From Candidatus Parcubacteria bacterium (GTDB taxonomy: Bacteria > Patescibacteriota > Minisyncoccia > Phycocordibacterales > GCA-2747955), in NCBI GenBank assembly GCA_027024305.1, contig JALVSO010000045.1, forward strand, positions 1-12,804: 12,804 bases of DNA, read 5' to 3'. How positions within the stretch are numbered: the stretch's first letter is position 1; each line of letters begins with the position of its first letter. Below the pieces are notes generated by a model that saw only the letters and a list, made by a program, of their open reading frames with translations, was not told where the DNA came from and did no database searches. The position numbers and the translations under genes were made by a program. Of this stretch, positions 1 to 7,739 are shown piece after piece.

Positions 1-1
1 A

Positions 2-319
2 GGAGAATTTTCTTATCTTAAAAGATTGTTAAAAAATCACAATGGAATTTCCAAAGAATTAAAGATTAAGATGATAGATGAATACTTTGAAAATCATAAA
101 AACCGGAGAAAGAAAAAAGAAAAAACCCAGCTCAAAACCCACCGAATTTTGCCTTTACGTCCAAAAATTTATTTTTATAAAAATGGTGCCGGGTTTCGGT
201 TTATTTGTTTAATAATTTACTTTTGAATAAAGAAATCTAGAAAAATTTTAAAAAAGACAAGGAAAATTTTTGAGCCGTATGATTATTACGGTGAAAAAAT
301 TTGACATAGTATTTTTTAA
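2..319 (+). CDS. Partial reading frame at the left edge, unrecognised
   Basis: A frame is open from the left edge to TAA at 317-319 if TGA (224-226, 302-304) is read as Trp. Its first part, to about position 125, looks protein-like: charged, helix-forming (LLKNHNGISKELKIKMIDEY) and ending in a basic run (NRRKKKEK), as at the C terminus of a longer protein whose start lies outside. After about position 125 it becomes low-complexity and runs into the inverted repeats at 221-345, so the true gene may end earlier through a frameshift or degeneration. No family recognised. It is on the opposite strand to aspS and convergent with it. Confidence 0.35.
194..215. repeat. 22-nt direct repeat, copy 1 (copy 2 at 454-475)
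   Basis: The sequence starting TTTCGGTTTATTTG and ending TTTAATAA occurs identically at 194-215 and 454-475. A degenerate relative lies at 325-344. The second copy is the right arm of the inverted repeat at 350-475; no matching left arm was seen for copy 1. Confidence 0.75.
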
Positions 320-340
320 AATTTTTCGGATTATTTCTTT
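229..340. repeat. Nested inverted repeat, module 1
   Basis: The left arm at 229-256 (AAAGAAAT-CTAG-AAAAATTTTAAAAAA) pairs with the right arm at 312-340, whose reverse complement has AATCCG in place of CTAG. Inside lies a second stem, AAATTTTT...AAAAAATTT, capped by CCGTA/TACGG at about 274-290. The stem could fold in DNA or RNA. Function unknown: candidates are a mobile-element end, a REP-like repeat or a structured RNA. Confidence 0.6.
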
Positions 341-349
341 AAAAGCTTG

Positions 350-475
350 TTATTAAACAAGATAAACTAGAAAAATTTCACAATAATCGAGGCGGAAAAG
401 TGAGATGTATATTCAATACTTTGAACTTTTCCAACAAAGAGTATTGTGAAATTTTTCGGTTTATTTGTTTAATAA
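350..475. repeat. Nested inverted repeat, module 2, overlapping the aspS stop
   Basis: The left arm at 350-385 and right arm at 442-475 are reverse complements of about 34 nt with few differences. The left arm carries ACTAG where the right arm implies ACCG, the same kind of interruption as in module 1. An inner imperfect stem (CAATACT...AGTATTG) sits near 413-446. The right arm includes the last codons and stop of aspS (461-463), so an aspS transcript would end in this structure. There is no clear T-tract, so it is not a textbook terminator. Confidence 0.65.
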
Positions 476-1819
476 AGTGTCAATGCGGTTTATTTCACGA
501 GGGAATAAGGTGGCTTTTTTCACATTATCCAGCCCCAAAATCTTCTGAGTCAATCGTTCCAAGCCCATGCCGATTCCTCCGTGGGGTGGCATTCCGGTTT
601 TAAAGGCTTGCAGATAAAATTCAAACTTTTCCGGATCCAAGCCCTTGGCTTCCATGGACTTTTTAAGCTCTTCATAGTCGTGAATTCTTTGACCTCCGGA
701 GGTGATTTCCACTCCCTTAAAAAGGAGGTCAAAGGAATCGGTCATTCCTTCCATATCCTCGGATTTGTAGGTGTAAAAAGGTCTTTTGGAAACGGGATAG
801 TGGGTGATGAAAATGAAGTCGGAGTTCAGCTTTTCCCGGGCATATTGGCAGAGCAATCTTTCATGCTCCGGTTCCAGGTCCGGCTCGCCCACGGCCTTAA
901 CCCCTTCAAATTCTTTTTCCAAGAGCTCCTGGGCTTCAGGCAGGGACATTACCGGAAACTCTTCCGGAGCCAAAATGTTCTCAACCCCGAATTCTGCCAA
1001 TTCCGTTTTCATTTCTTCTTGAATTTCATCAATGATAAATTTTAAAAGCCCGTTATGCATTCTCATCACATCTTTATAGGAATCAATAAAGCCCATTTCC
1101 CAATCCAAAGAAGTGTATTCGTTTAAATGCCGGGAAGTGGAGTGTTTCTCGGCCCGGAAAGCCGTTCCCACGGTGAAAACCCTTTCCAGAGCCCCCACCA
1201 TAATCTGCTTGTAGAGTTGAGGCGAGGTGGCCAGACCGGCTTTGTTACCAAAATATTCCACTTCATAGACTCCGGCTCCGCCCTCGGCATCATCACCCAC
1301 AATCTTGGGAGACATAAATTCCGTAAAGCCCTTATTGTTTAAATACTCCCGAAACTTCTGAACGATTTTGGCCTGAACTTTAAAAATTGCGGCCGTTTTG
1401 GGATTTCTCAGAGTGTAGGGCAGGTTATTTAAATAAATATCCAGATTAACCTCTTCATCCAGGGCGAAAGGAATTTCCGCTTCGGCCAAAATTTTAATGG
1501 CGGTGATTTCAATTTCCACTTCCTTGATGAAAAAATCTTTTACTCCGCTTTCTTTTTCCTTTTCCATGGCCTCCTTGGCCCCCCGGTCGTTTCTTTCATT
1601 AACAATTCCCCGAACCTCCACCACATCTTCGGCGGAAATCTTTTTAGCCTCCTCCAAAACTTCCGGCTTTCCAAAAACCACCCCCTGAACCTTTCCGGAA
1701 ACATCCCGAAAATCAAAGAAAGCCATCTTTCCCTGAAACCTGACTGTATCCGCTCAACCTTTAATCATTACCTCCTCCCCTTTCTTTTCGGGAAGATTTT
1801 TTATCATTGTTCTTTTCAT
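461..1819 (-). CDS. aspS: Aspartyl-tRNA synthetase, archaeal type
   Basis: Charges tRNA with aspartate in the cytoplasm. 452 aa, starting MKRTMIKNLPEKKGEEVMIK, which matches the archaeal-type AspRS start; a standard-code reading would begin 31 codons later at MAFFDFRD. Residue W22 in the conserved GW of the anticodon-binding OB fold is encoded by TGA (1754-1756). Class II motifs are present: SPQLYKQ (about 199-205), motif 2 RAEKHSTSRHLNE (about 222-234) and motif 3 GIGMGLERL (about 415-423). The bacterial GAD insertion is absent, as in the archaeal/AspRS2 group, whose members are often non-discriminating (Asp and Asn tRNA); the sequence alone does not settle that here. TAA stop within an inverted repeat. 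No Shine-Dalgarno site. Confidence 0.95.
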
Positions 1820-1827
1820 ATTATTTT

Positions 1828-1833
1828 ATTCTA
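1828..1833 (-). promoter_or_regulatory. Candidate -10 box of aspS
   Basis: TAGAAT on the minus strand lies 8 nt before the aspS ATG, in the 56-bp gap after the pentapeptide gene. It implies a leader of only one or two nt. No convincing -35. Confidence 0.35.
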
Positions 1834-1875
1834 AATTTTCGCTATTTTATCATATATTTAATAATATAGCTTAGT

Positions 1876-2736
1876 TTAACTTTTTACTTTTTTCATGTTT
1901 TTTTTAATTTCTTGTCCTATCCCTCAAGTATAATTCTCGTATATTTCGCCTTGAAAATTTTTTTCTATATCAAATCCCTCATCATATAAAGCCCCCTTAA
2001 ACATTTCTTTGACTAAATTTAAATCAGACTTTTGTATATGATATACTTTTATTTTGGAAATGTTTACTCCAAAAAACTTTGTCCCTTTAATATTCTGAAA
2101 ATCAAATTCTTTTGTTAAAGCTTTTTCAAAACCACTATCAATTTTACAGTTTTCTATTTTTGCGTTATTAAAATTAGTTTTTTCCAGGTCACACCCTCTG
2201 AAATCAATATTTTTTAATTTAGCATGCTCAAAAATAGTTTCCTCAAAAGAGATATCTGATAAATTCAAATTGTCTAATTTTATTGTTTTAAAATCACCAC
2301 CCTTAAATGCATTTTTTATTTCTTCAATATAAACTCCTTTTCTTAGAAGTGGAATCAAAAGCTTAAAAGCAAGTCCTTTTGAATATATATCATCCTTTGT
2401 TAACGCTGTAAGCCCTTCAAAGTAAGGTTTCTCATGGATCCTTGTCAAACTATCCTTGGTTCTAAGGACTCATAGTGAAAAAATTAATGGCAAGCCTATT
2501 AAGAAAAATTTAATATTGCTTGACACTTTTTCTCCTAATATATCACTCATATGAATTTGCAACTCATATTTTTTTACAATCCATAAAACAATAATAACTA
2601 TTATAGAAAATATAAAACCAACTGTGACAAATCAAAATCTCCCCTCAATGGTATCTAAATGAGCACTACTAATTTTCTTTATATTACCCAGAAATCTTTT
2701 TATTATGTCTTTTAATTCTTTCAATTGTCATTTCAT
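1876..2736 (-). CDS. Membrane-anchored pentapeptide-repeat-like protein
   Basis: 286 aa, starting MKWQLKELKDIIKR, only if four TGA codons are read as Trp (W3, W35, W89, W271). Standard code would leave only an inner fragment. Two membrane segments are visible: about 34-54 (WFVTVGFIFSIIIVIVLWIV) and about 77-91 (FFLIGLPLIFSLWVL). The C-terminal soluble part has pentapeptide-like repeats around residues 140-180 (LDNLNLSDISFEET, HAKLKNIDFRGCDLEKTNF, NAKIENCKI), fitting the A(D/N)LXX right-handed beta-helix pattern. Such proteins often act by protein-protein contact; the role here is unknown. Starts 4 nt after the upstream anchored protein, so co-transcribed. Ends in TAA after a lysine-rich tail. 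TM-plus-pentapeptide architecture resembles potassium-channel-like or signalling scaffolds, but no pore motif is seen. Confidence 0.85.
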
Positions 2737-2740
2737 ATTT

Positions 2741-3436
2741 TTATTTTTCCTTTTTCAAGTCATCAATCAATTCATCAATCTGCTGGCCGTTAATCGGTTC
2801 CAAACCGGTGCGAGTCAGGATGTTAAAAAGCAAGATATCAAAATCAGCTTGATATTTTAAATGACCGGTGTTTTTAAAATCTTCTTCCCTAATGCCGGGA
2901 AAATTCTTTCTGATTTCTCCGGCTCCGATATCATCTCGTCCGCCGGTTATTTTTTCTCTAAAATATTCTCGCAAAGCCGGCTTTATATTCTGCATCGAAT
3001 TTATGCCCGGAAAAACGGTTTCGTTATATTCTTTCCCGGAATTTTCATCAAAGGTTTTTTCAATTTTCAAACCCAATTTTTTCAACCTCTCTTCCAATTC
3101 CCCAGCGGTTTTATTTTCTTCTTCATCCTCAAAATACTGACAATAGGTGGCTCCGTAGGCCCCCGGATCTTGATAAAATTTTGAAGCCTCATCGGCATTT
3201 TTAAAAATATTTCCCCTTTCATCACAGACAAATTCATCCCCTTCTTTTACAACATACCTATTGCCCTCGGGGGCTTTTTCCAAAACACAAATGGAATGAT
3301 TACCAGGATTTTTTCCCCCTCCCAAATCCAAACAAATATCATTGTAGCGAAAATCTTGATAATAGATACCCAGCAAAATACCGACAACTAAAATCAACGG
3401 ATGGGTAAAAGCTTTTTTTATTCTTTCTTTTTTCAT
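2741..3436 (-). CDS. Membrane-anchored hypothetical protein, CLDLGGGKNPGN motif
   Basis: 231 aa. An N-terminal membrane anchor (about 13-26, PLILVVGILLGIYY) follows a basic start (MKKERIKK), so the rest is probably outside the cell. Just after the anchor is CLDLGGGKNPGNHSIC; four cysteines are at about 35, 50, 71 and 99, which could form disulfides or bind metal. The remainder is acidic and charged with predicted helices, ending DELIDDLKKEK. I recall similar motifs from Parcubacteria hypotheticals, but no function is known to me. It has no Trp. First gene of a unit with the pentapeptide protein. ATG lies 6 nt after a perfect TATAAT. Confidence 0.85.
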   Translation of the reverse strand: MKKERIKKAFTHPLILVVGILLGIYYQDFRYNDICLDLGGGKNPGNHSICVLEKAPEGNRYVVKEGDEFVCDERGNIFKNADEASKFYQDPGAYGATYCQYFEDEEENKTAGELEERLKKLGLKIEKTFDENSGKEYNETVFPGINSMQNIKPALREYFREKITGGRDDIGAGEIRKNFPGIREEDFKNTGHLKYQADFDILLFNILTRTGLEPINGQQIDELIDDLKKEK

Positions 3437-3442
3437 TTCCCA

Positions 3443-3448
3443 ATTATA
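3443..3448 (-). promoter_or_regulatory. -10 box TATAAT, leaderless type
   Basis: A perfect TATAAT on the minus strand ends 6 nt before the ATG of the 231-aa protein. Transcription would start at or next to the A of ATG. No good -35 at 17 nt. Confidence 0.55.
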
Positions 3449-3474
3449 GCAGAAAAAATCTTAACTTTCCGTTC

Positions 3475-3499
3475 AACACCGAGGCAAGACCTCGGTGTT
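3475..3499. repeat. 10-bp perfect hairpin between divergent genes
   Basis: AACACCGAGG / CCTCGGTGTT around a 5-nt loop. It sits upstream of both candidate -10 boxes (3443-3448 minus, 3540-3545 plus), so neither local promoter would transcribe it. It could be a protein-binding site, a repeat, or a relic terminator. Plus-strand tail is only TTTT. Confidence 0.55.
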
Positions 3500-3539
3500 T
3501 TGGTTCCGGTTTGTTTTTATTAGAAGTTGGACGCTATGT

Positions 3540-3545
3540 TATACT
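3540..3545 (+). promoter_or_regulatory. Candidate -10 box of ung
   Basis: TATACT 19 nt before the ung ATG; no clear -35. Confidence 0.35.
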
Positions 3546-3564
3546 TTATCCAAATTAAATAAAG

Positions 3565-4245
3565 ATGGAAGTAAAGATTGAAAAAAGTTGGCGGGAGGTT
3601 TTGGCGGAATATTTTGAAAGAGAAGAATTTAAAAAACTGGCCGAAGAGGTTAAAAATGAATATCTCCACAAAACCGTCTATCCCCATCCCAAAAATCTTT
3701 TTAGGGCCTTTAACGAAACGCCCTGAAAAGATGTGCGGGTGGTTATTTTGGGTCAGGATCCCTACCACGGGCCCGGCCAAGCCCAGGGGCTCTGCTTTTC
3801 TGTGCCGGAAGATATTCCCACACCGCCATCCCTCCGCAATATCTTTCAAGAAATTTGCAATGAATTGCCCGAGAGTCAATCCTGTAAAATGAACGGTCCG
3901 GAAAAAACCGATTTGACCAGATGGGCTCGCCAGGGGGTTTTTCTTCTTAATGCCGTTCTGACCGTTTTGAAAAATCAACCGGCCAGCCATGCCAAAATCG
4001 GCTGGGAGGATTTCACCGACTTTGTCATCAAAACCCTTTCCGATAGAAAAGAAAATCTGGTTTTTATTCTCTGGGGGAACTTCGCCCGCAGCAAAAAAAG
4101 TTTGATTGATGGCCGAAAACATCTAATTCTGGAAGCTCCCCACCCCTCACCCCTTTCGGCTTCCCGGGGCTTCTTCGGCTGCGATCATTTCAAAAAAACC
4201 AACAACTATTTGGAAGAACACGGAAAAAAACCGATTGATTGGTAA
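3565..4245 (+). CDS. ung: Uracil-DNA glycosylase, family 1
   Basis: Removes uracil from DNA to start base-excision repair. 226 aa, usual family length. The catalytic water-activating motif GQDPYHG (about 63-69, Asp65) and the minor-groove loop HPSPLSA (about 193-199, His193) are intact, as are [18 protein letters not shown] and the tail [14 protein letters not shown]. In-frame TGA at 3724-3726 gives W54 in NETPWKDVRVV, where homologues have an aromatic residue such as Phe. Under the standard code the protein would appear to start at 3733 and lose its first 56 residues. Single gene, divergent from the anchored protein; TAA stop followed by a palindromic terminator. Confidence 0.96.
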
Positions 4246-4270
4246 TTCAAAATTTATCTTAACTAGATTC

Positions 4271-4317
4271 TGCACACTATTGCTCGTACGAGCAATAGTG
4301 TGCAAGCTTTATTTTTT
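4271..4317 (+). terminator. Terminator after ung: 34-bp perfect palindrome
   Basis: A perfect 34-bp palindrome at 4271-4304 (arms TGCACACTATTGCTCGT and its complement) is followed by AAGCTTTATTTTTT. It lies 26 nt after the ung stop. Its arm shares CACAC-ATTGCTC with the hairpins at 4344-4375 and 10574-10613. Confidence 0.7.
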
Positions 4318-4336
4318 ATATATTTTAAAAATTAAT

Positions 4337-4375
4337 TAAAAAATCACACAATTGCTCATATACGCAATCGTGTGA
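4337..4375 (-). terminator. Terminator of the gap-alkD-PEBP operon
   Basis: Read on the minus strand, TCACACGATTGC and GCAATTGTGTGA form a 12-bp stem with one G-U pair, an 8-nt loop and a T6 tail. On the plus strand the same position is an A-C mismatch, so it favours minus-strand RNA. A 33-nt core (4343-4375) is identical to 10577-10609. Between the PEBP stop and the hairpin is a tandem (T)TTATTGTTTTTG tract at about 4389-4420. Confidence 0.8.
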
Positions 4376-4419
4376 CATATTATTCTAGTTTATTGTTTTT
4401 GTTTTATTGTTTTTGTTTT

Positions 4420-4920
4420 TTATCTAAGCTCAACACTCTTATATCCATCATCCTGTTCATAGAGCCCCACCAAATGGGTTTTGGCTAAGATTTTTCCCTC
4501 CATCTCCATAGCTTTGTAAACTTCCTCCTTGCTCGCTCCCTCTTCCAAATCTAAAATATCATCCAAGGCATAGAGCCTGAAAAAATATCTGTGAACGGTG
4601 TCCGGTGGACATGGCCCCACATAATCTAAACCACCGCGAGTATTCAAACCGGCAGTTCCGATTTTTGAGTCTTCGGAGACTTTCCTTGTTTCGGGGGGAA
4701 TATTAAACAAAATCCAATGGTCAAAATTCCTATCCTCTCGTAAAGATGGCGGCACATCAGGATCATCCATAATCAAAACCAAGGATTTGGCTTCTGACGG
4801 CACATCTAGAAATTCCAGCTCCGGATTGACATTTTCACCTCGACAGGTAAACTTTTCCGGAATATATTCCCCGTGTTTAAATTCTTTTGAAATTATTTTC
4901 ATACTTTTAAAGTTTAACAT
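4420..4920 (-). CDS. PEBP family protein, YbhB/YbcL type
   Basis: 166 aa, phosphatidylethanolamine-binding/Raf-kinase-inhibitor-like fold. Ligand-pocket motifs are present: MDDPDVP (51-57), DHWILFNIPP (67-76), GLNTRGGLDYVGPCPP (91-106) and HRYFFRLYALD (110-120). No signal peptide, so cytoplasmic. The molecular role of bacterial members is poorly known. Homologues commonly begin near MKIISKEFKHGEYIP, so Met7 is an equally good start; neither has a Shine-Dalgarno site. The ATG at 4920 begins 7 nt after the alkD-like gene, so it is the last gene of that operon. Stop TAA, then an A-rich tract and terminator. Confidence 0.9.
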   Translation of the reverse strand: MLNFKSMKIISKEFKHGEYIPEKFTCRGENVNPELEFLDVPSEAKSLVLIMDDPDVPPSLREDRNFDHWILFNIPPETRKVSEDSKIGTAGLNTRGGLDYVGPCPPDTVHRYFFRLYALDDILDLEEGASKEEVYKAMEMEGKILAKTHLVGLYEQDDGYKSVELR

Positions 4921-4927
4921 ACAGACT

Positions 4928-5650
4928 CTAAAACTCCCCTTTCAAAAACTTTTTTCGTTTCTTTTCCTCCATTCTTTCAATGGCATATCTTAAAGCGGTT
5001 CGGGGAATCCGGGAATAATGTCGGATCAAAAATTCTTCACATTTTTGGCTATCCTTTTTCCAAACTTCCCGCAACATCCAACCGACGGCCTTATGCATTA
5101 AATCTTCCCGATCGTCCAATAGTTTTTCAGCCAAGTCCAAAGTTTTTTGAAATTGATTATTTCTAATCAAGGTTAAAGTGGAGACAATGGCCATGCGCCT
5201 TTCCCAAAGGTTTTTGGATAAAACCATTCTGTCCAAAACTTTTCCATCTTCGGGAAATTCCAAAAAATACCTCCCCAAAATATGGGGGACGGAAACATCC
5301 ACAATATCCCAATTATTAATTCTCCTTTTCTTTTTCAGATAAAAACGAACTATCTTTTTCAATTCTTCTTTGTCGGCTTTTTTAGCCCGGTCGGCCAAAA
5401 TAATCACCGCCAGCAGTCGCTCCTCGTGAATTGGCGAATCCAGAATCTCCTCCAACTCCGAAAAATCCAAAGAAGAAAACTTTTTGGCCACCTTTCTTAA
5501 ATCCGGCACGGAAACCCCCAAAAATTTATCCCCTTCACCGTATTGTCCCGGACCGCTCTTAAAAAATCACTCGTTGCTCTCCTTTCTTTTCGGGGTTGCC
5601 AATTTTTTCAATTCTTTTCTGATTTCTTTTATTGAAAGACTTTCTTTCAT
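4928..5650 (-). CDS. DNA alkylation repair protein, AlkD-like HEAT-repeat glycosylase
   Basis: 240 aa. AlkD enzymes excise positively charged alkylated bases (3-methyladenine, 7-methylguanine) using a HEAT-repeat cradle. The family N terminus is recovered only by reading TGA (5567-5569) as Trp: W28 in EWFFKSGPGQYGEGDKFLGV. Other conserved blocks are NNWDIVD (about 113-119), LWERRMAIVST and HKAVGWMLREVW (W about 191). The W-D...D pattern at about 114/118 and the later Trp match the aromatic and acidic cleft residues of AlkD, so activity is likely. Starts 14 nt after gap and ends 7 nt before PEBP. Under the standard code it would begin at an artificial TTG (5521). Stop TAG. Confidence 0.93.
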
Positions 5651-5664
5651 AGAATTCCCAACAA

Positions 5665-6750
5665 CTATTTCAAACTCTCCCCCATTTTAATAATTTGTCT
5701 AGTGAAGGCATTGGTGAAGCCGGCCTCGTTATCGTATCAAACCATAATTTTAACCAAACGACCCTGAACCTTGGTGAAATTTAAATCAACAATGGCGGCA
5801 TGGGTATCCCCAATAATATCTGTGGAAACGATTTGCTCACTTTCGGTTCTCAGAATACCTTTATATCTTTCCTCTTTCTCGGCATCTTTAAAAATTTGAT
5901 TGATTTCTTCGGCGGAAGTTTCCCGACCGGCGATGAAAGTAATATCCACGATGGAACCGGAAACGGTGGGCACCCGAATGGCGATACCGTCAAACTTTCC
6001 GGCCAGCTCTTCAATAACCTTACCGGTGGCGATGGCGGAACCGGTGGAGGTGGGCACAATATTTTGAGCGGCCGCTCGTCCCCGTCGAAAATCTTTTTTC
6101 CTGACCGGACCATCTACAATGGATTGGGTAGCCGTGTAGGAATGAACGGTGTTTAAAAAGGCCGATTCTATACCGATTTTCTCTTTTAAAATATCCAGGG
6201 GGGTACCGGCGGCGTTGGTGGTGCAGGAAGCGTTGGAGGTAATGGAACAGGCCTTAACCATATCCTCATTAACTCCCATCAAAACGGTGGCTCCGATTTT
6301 TCCCTCGGCAAATTCCAGATTTTGAGGATCCTTGGTCGGCCCGGAAAGAACCACTCTCTTGGATCCGGCTTCCAAATGAGCCTTAGACTTTTCAAAGGAA
6401 TTAAAAACCCCGGTGCATTCTGCCACCACATCCACTTCCAGCTCCTTTCAAGGAAGCTCGGCCGGGTTTTTAATGGAATAGAAAGGAATTTTCTTTTCTC
6501 CCACCAGAATAAAATTGTCTCCGTTCTCTCCCCTCTCAAAATCGGCTTTATGACCAAACATCTCAATGAGCGACTTTTGAGCCGTATCATAGTTCAGAAG
6601 ATAGGCCATATTTTCCACATCACCCAAATCATTGATGGCCACTATTTCAATTCTATCTGAAGCCTCGGCCATTTTAAAAAACAATCTCCCTATCCTGCCA
6701 AAACCGTTTATGGCCACTTTTATTTTTTTATCCTTTTTTAAATTAAACAT
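5665..6750 (-). CDS. gap: Glyceraldehyde-3-phosphate dehydrogenase, type I
   Basis: Oxidises glyceraldehyde-3-phosphate to 1,3-bisphosphoglycerate with NAD(P) in glycolysis. 361 aa, slightly long for the family (usually about 335), with an extended N-terminal basic segment. NAD-binding INGFGRIGR (14-22), catalytic SNASCTTNA (Cys176) and HSYTATQ are intact. Two TGA codons fall at conserved Trp: W101 (6448-6450) in LPWKEL, and W338 (5737-5739) in VWYDNEAGF, the near-invariant WYDNE. Standard-code reading yields two adjacent fragments that look like a frameshifted pseudogene. Asn40/Asp41 follow the second beta strand (AINDLGD); cofactor preference not assigned. First gene of the operon with alkD-like and PEBP. 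Stop TAG. Confidence 0.97.
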
Positions 6751-6774
6751 ATTATTTTAGATTTTTATACTTCG

Positions 6775-6780
6775 ATTATA
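6775..6780 (-). promoter_or_regulatory. -10 box TATAAT of gap
   Basis: Perfect TATAAT on the minus strand, 24 nt before the gap ATG, implying a leader of about 17 nt. The -35 region is weak. Confidence 0.5.
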
Positions 6781-6812
6781 ACATGATAAAGTATGTTAAA
6801 ATAGAAATGTAA

Positions 6813-6833
6813 ATGTAGACATAATATCTACAT
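6813..6833. promoter_or_regulatory. Dyad in the divergent gap/membrane-protein intergenic region
   Basis: ATGTAGA and TCTACAT, 7-bp perfect arms around 7 nt. It lies between the gap promoter and the start of the plus-strand membrane gene (114-bp AT-rich gap). Possible operator; could also be chance in such AT-rich DNA. Confidence 0.3.
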
Positions 6834-6864
6834 ATTATATTTTATCAATCTAATAAAAAATAAT

Positions 6865-7671
6865 ATGAAAAAAACATTTAGTATAAAAAAGGTATTTTCT
6901 CTGGCCTGAAGCGATTACAAGAAAAATTGGCTTCTTGCCATTGGAGCTTTTTTGCCAATTTTTATTATCAATATTTTGGATATGTCCTTCGGGGTTCACG
7001 AAACAGGAACCGGATTTGGCCGCAATTTTAATTTTTTTAACAGTGGAGGTCTTGGTGAAGTAACCGGTAGCGTGGCCACCGGAGCGGCTCTGGAAGGTTC
7101 AATAATTTTAAGTATCATTCTTTGATTCATTGAAATCTTCCTGATAATGGGCTTAATCAAACTATTCCTCAATATGGCAGACAGGAAGAAAGTTGACTTT
7201 GGAGATCTTTTTAGAGGGGCTAAAAGTTTCAAACACTATCTTCTCTATCTGGGAACCTACATCTTGATGTCTTTGATTTTGGGAATACCAACAATAATTC
7301 TGGCAGCTATCGGCTTCTATGCCCTCAATGCTCAAACCTTCCTAATTGTACCCGTGATTTTAATAATCTTTAGTTTGGTAGTGGGATCTCTGATTCAATT
7401 TGCCAATCTTTTCTCACTTGAAAACAGATATCACTTAATCAAGGCCATTAAAAAGTCCTATGAAATGACAAAAAACGATATTGTAAAATTAATCGGGGCC
7501 TTAATTTTAATTGCCCTCATGAATGTGCTGGGGGCTCTGCCATTCATGCTCGGTCTGCTAATAACAGTTCCCTTGTCAACTTTGGTTTATGTTCATATTT
7601 ATAGAAGTCTTGACCCGGAAATTAAAATTGCTCAGATAAAAGAAGATGGGGGCGGGACTTTGGAAAAATAA
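6865..7671 (+). CDS. Multi-pass membrane protein, DUF975-like
   Basis: 268 aa. TGA at 6907-6909 (W15, SLAWSDYKKNW) and 7123-7125 (W87, IILWFIEIF) must be read through; otherwise only the last two thirds is seen. About five hydrophobic segments: 21-40, 79-104, 126-154, 155-180 and 203-236. The opening pattern, a short amphipathic stretch with W..YKKNW before the first membrane helix, and the soluble loop followed by SYEMTKND, resemble DUF975/YciC-type integral membrane proteins, which have no well-defined biochemical role. A Gly/Asn/Phe-rich loop follows helix 1. Single gene, divergent from gap, convergent with nusA. No Shine-Dalgarno site. Stop TAA. Confidence 0.85.
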
Positions 7672-7684
7672 GGGAAAATAACAT

Positions 7685-7736
7685 AAATTTTGCAGAAAAA
7701 AAATGAGGCATCGCCTCATTTTTTTCCGCAAAATTT
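7685..7736. terminator. Bidirectional terminator between convergent genes
   Basis: Core ATGAGGC-ATC-GCCTCAT (7703-7719) flanked by A8 and T7, so a U-tract follows the stem on both strands. Outer arms AAATTTTGC (7685-7693) and GCAAAATTT (7728-7736) extend the stem. Serves the membrane gene (stop 7671) and nusA (stop 7740). Confidence 0.85.
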
Positions 7737-7739
7737 CTG

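Noticed and set aside
2..319. TnpB/transposase C terminus with an overlapping guide RNA
   Set aside because: Tempting because of the downstream palindromes, but no catalytic or zinc-finger motif is visible in the short partial frame, so the family cannot be supported.
221..476. CRISPR-like or tRNA-containing region
   Set aside because: The repeats are inverted arms rather than regularly spaced direct repeats, and no cloverleaf or acceptor/T-loop pattern was seen.
3520..4122. 200-aa frame on the minus strand
   Set aside because: It lies antisense to ung, which has all family motifs; composition is that of a shadow frame.
4271..4420. CRISPR array or phage attachment site
   Set aside because: Only two related hairpins without regular spacers or cas genes; position and T-tracts fit terminators.
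5665..6750. gap as a broken or frameshifted pseudogene
   Set aside because: The two apparent breaks are TGA codons at conserved Trp positions in one continuous frame; catalytic residues are intact and other genes show the same pattern.
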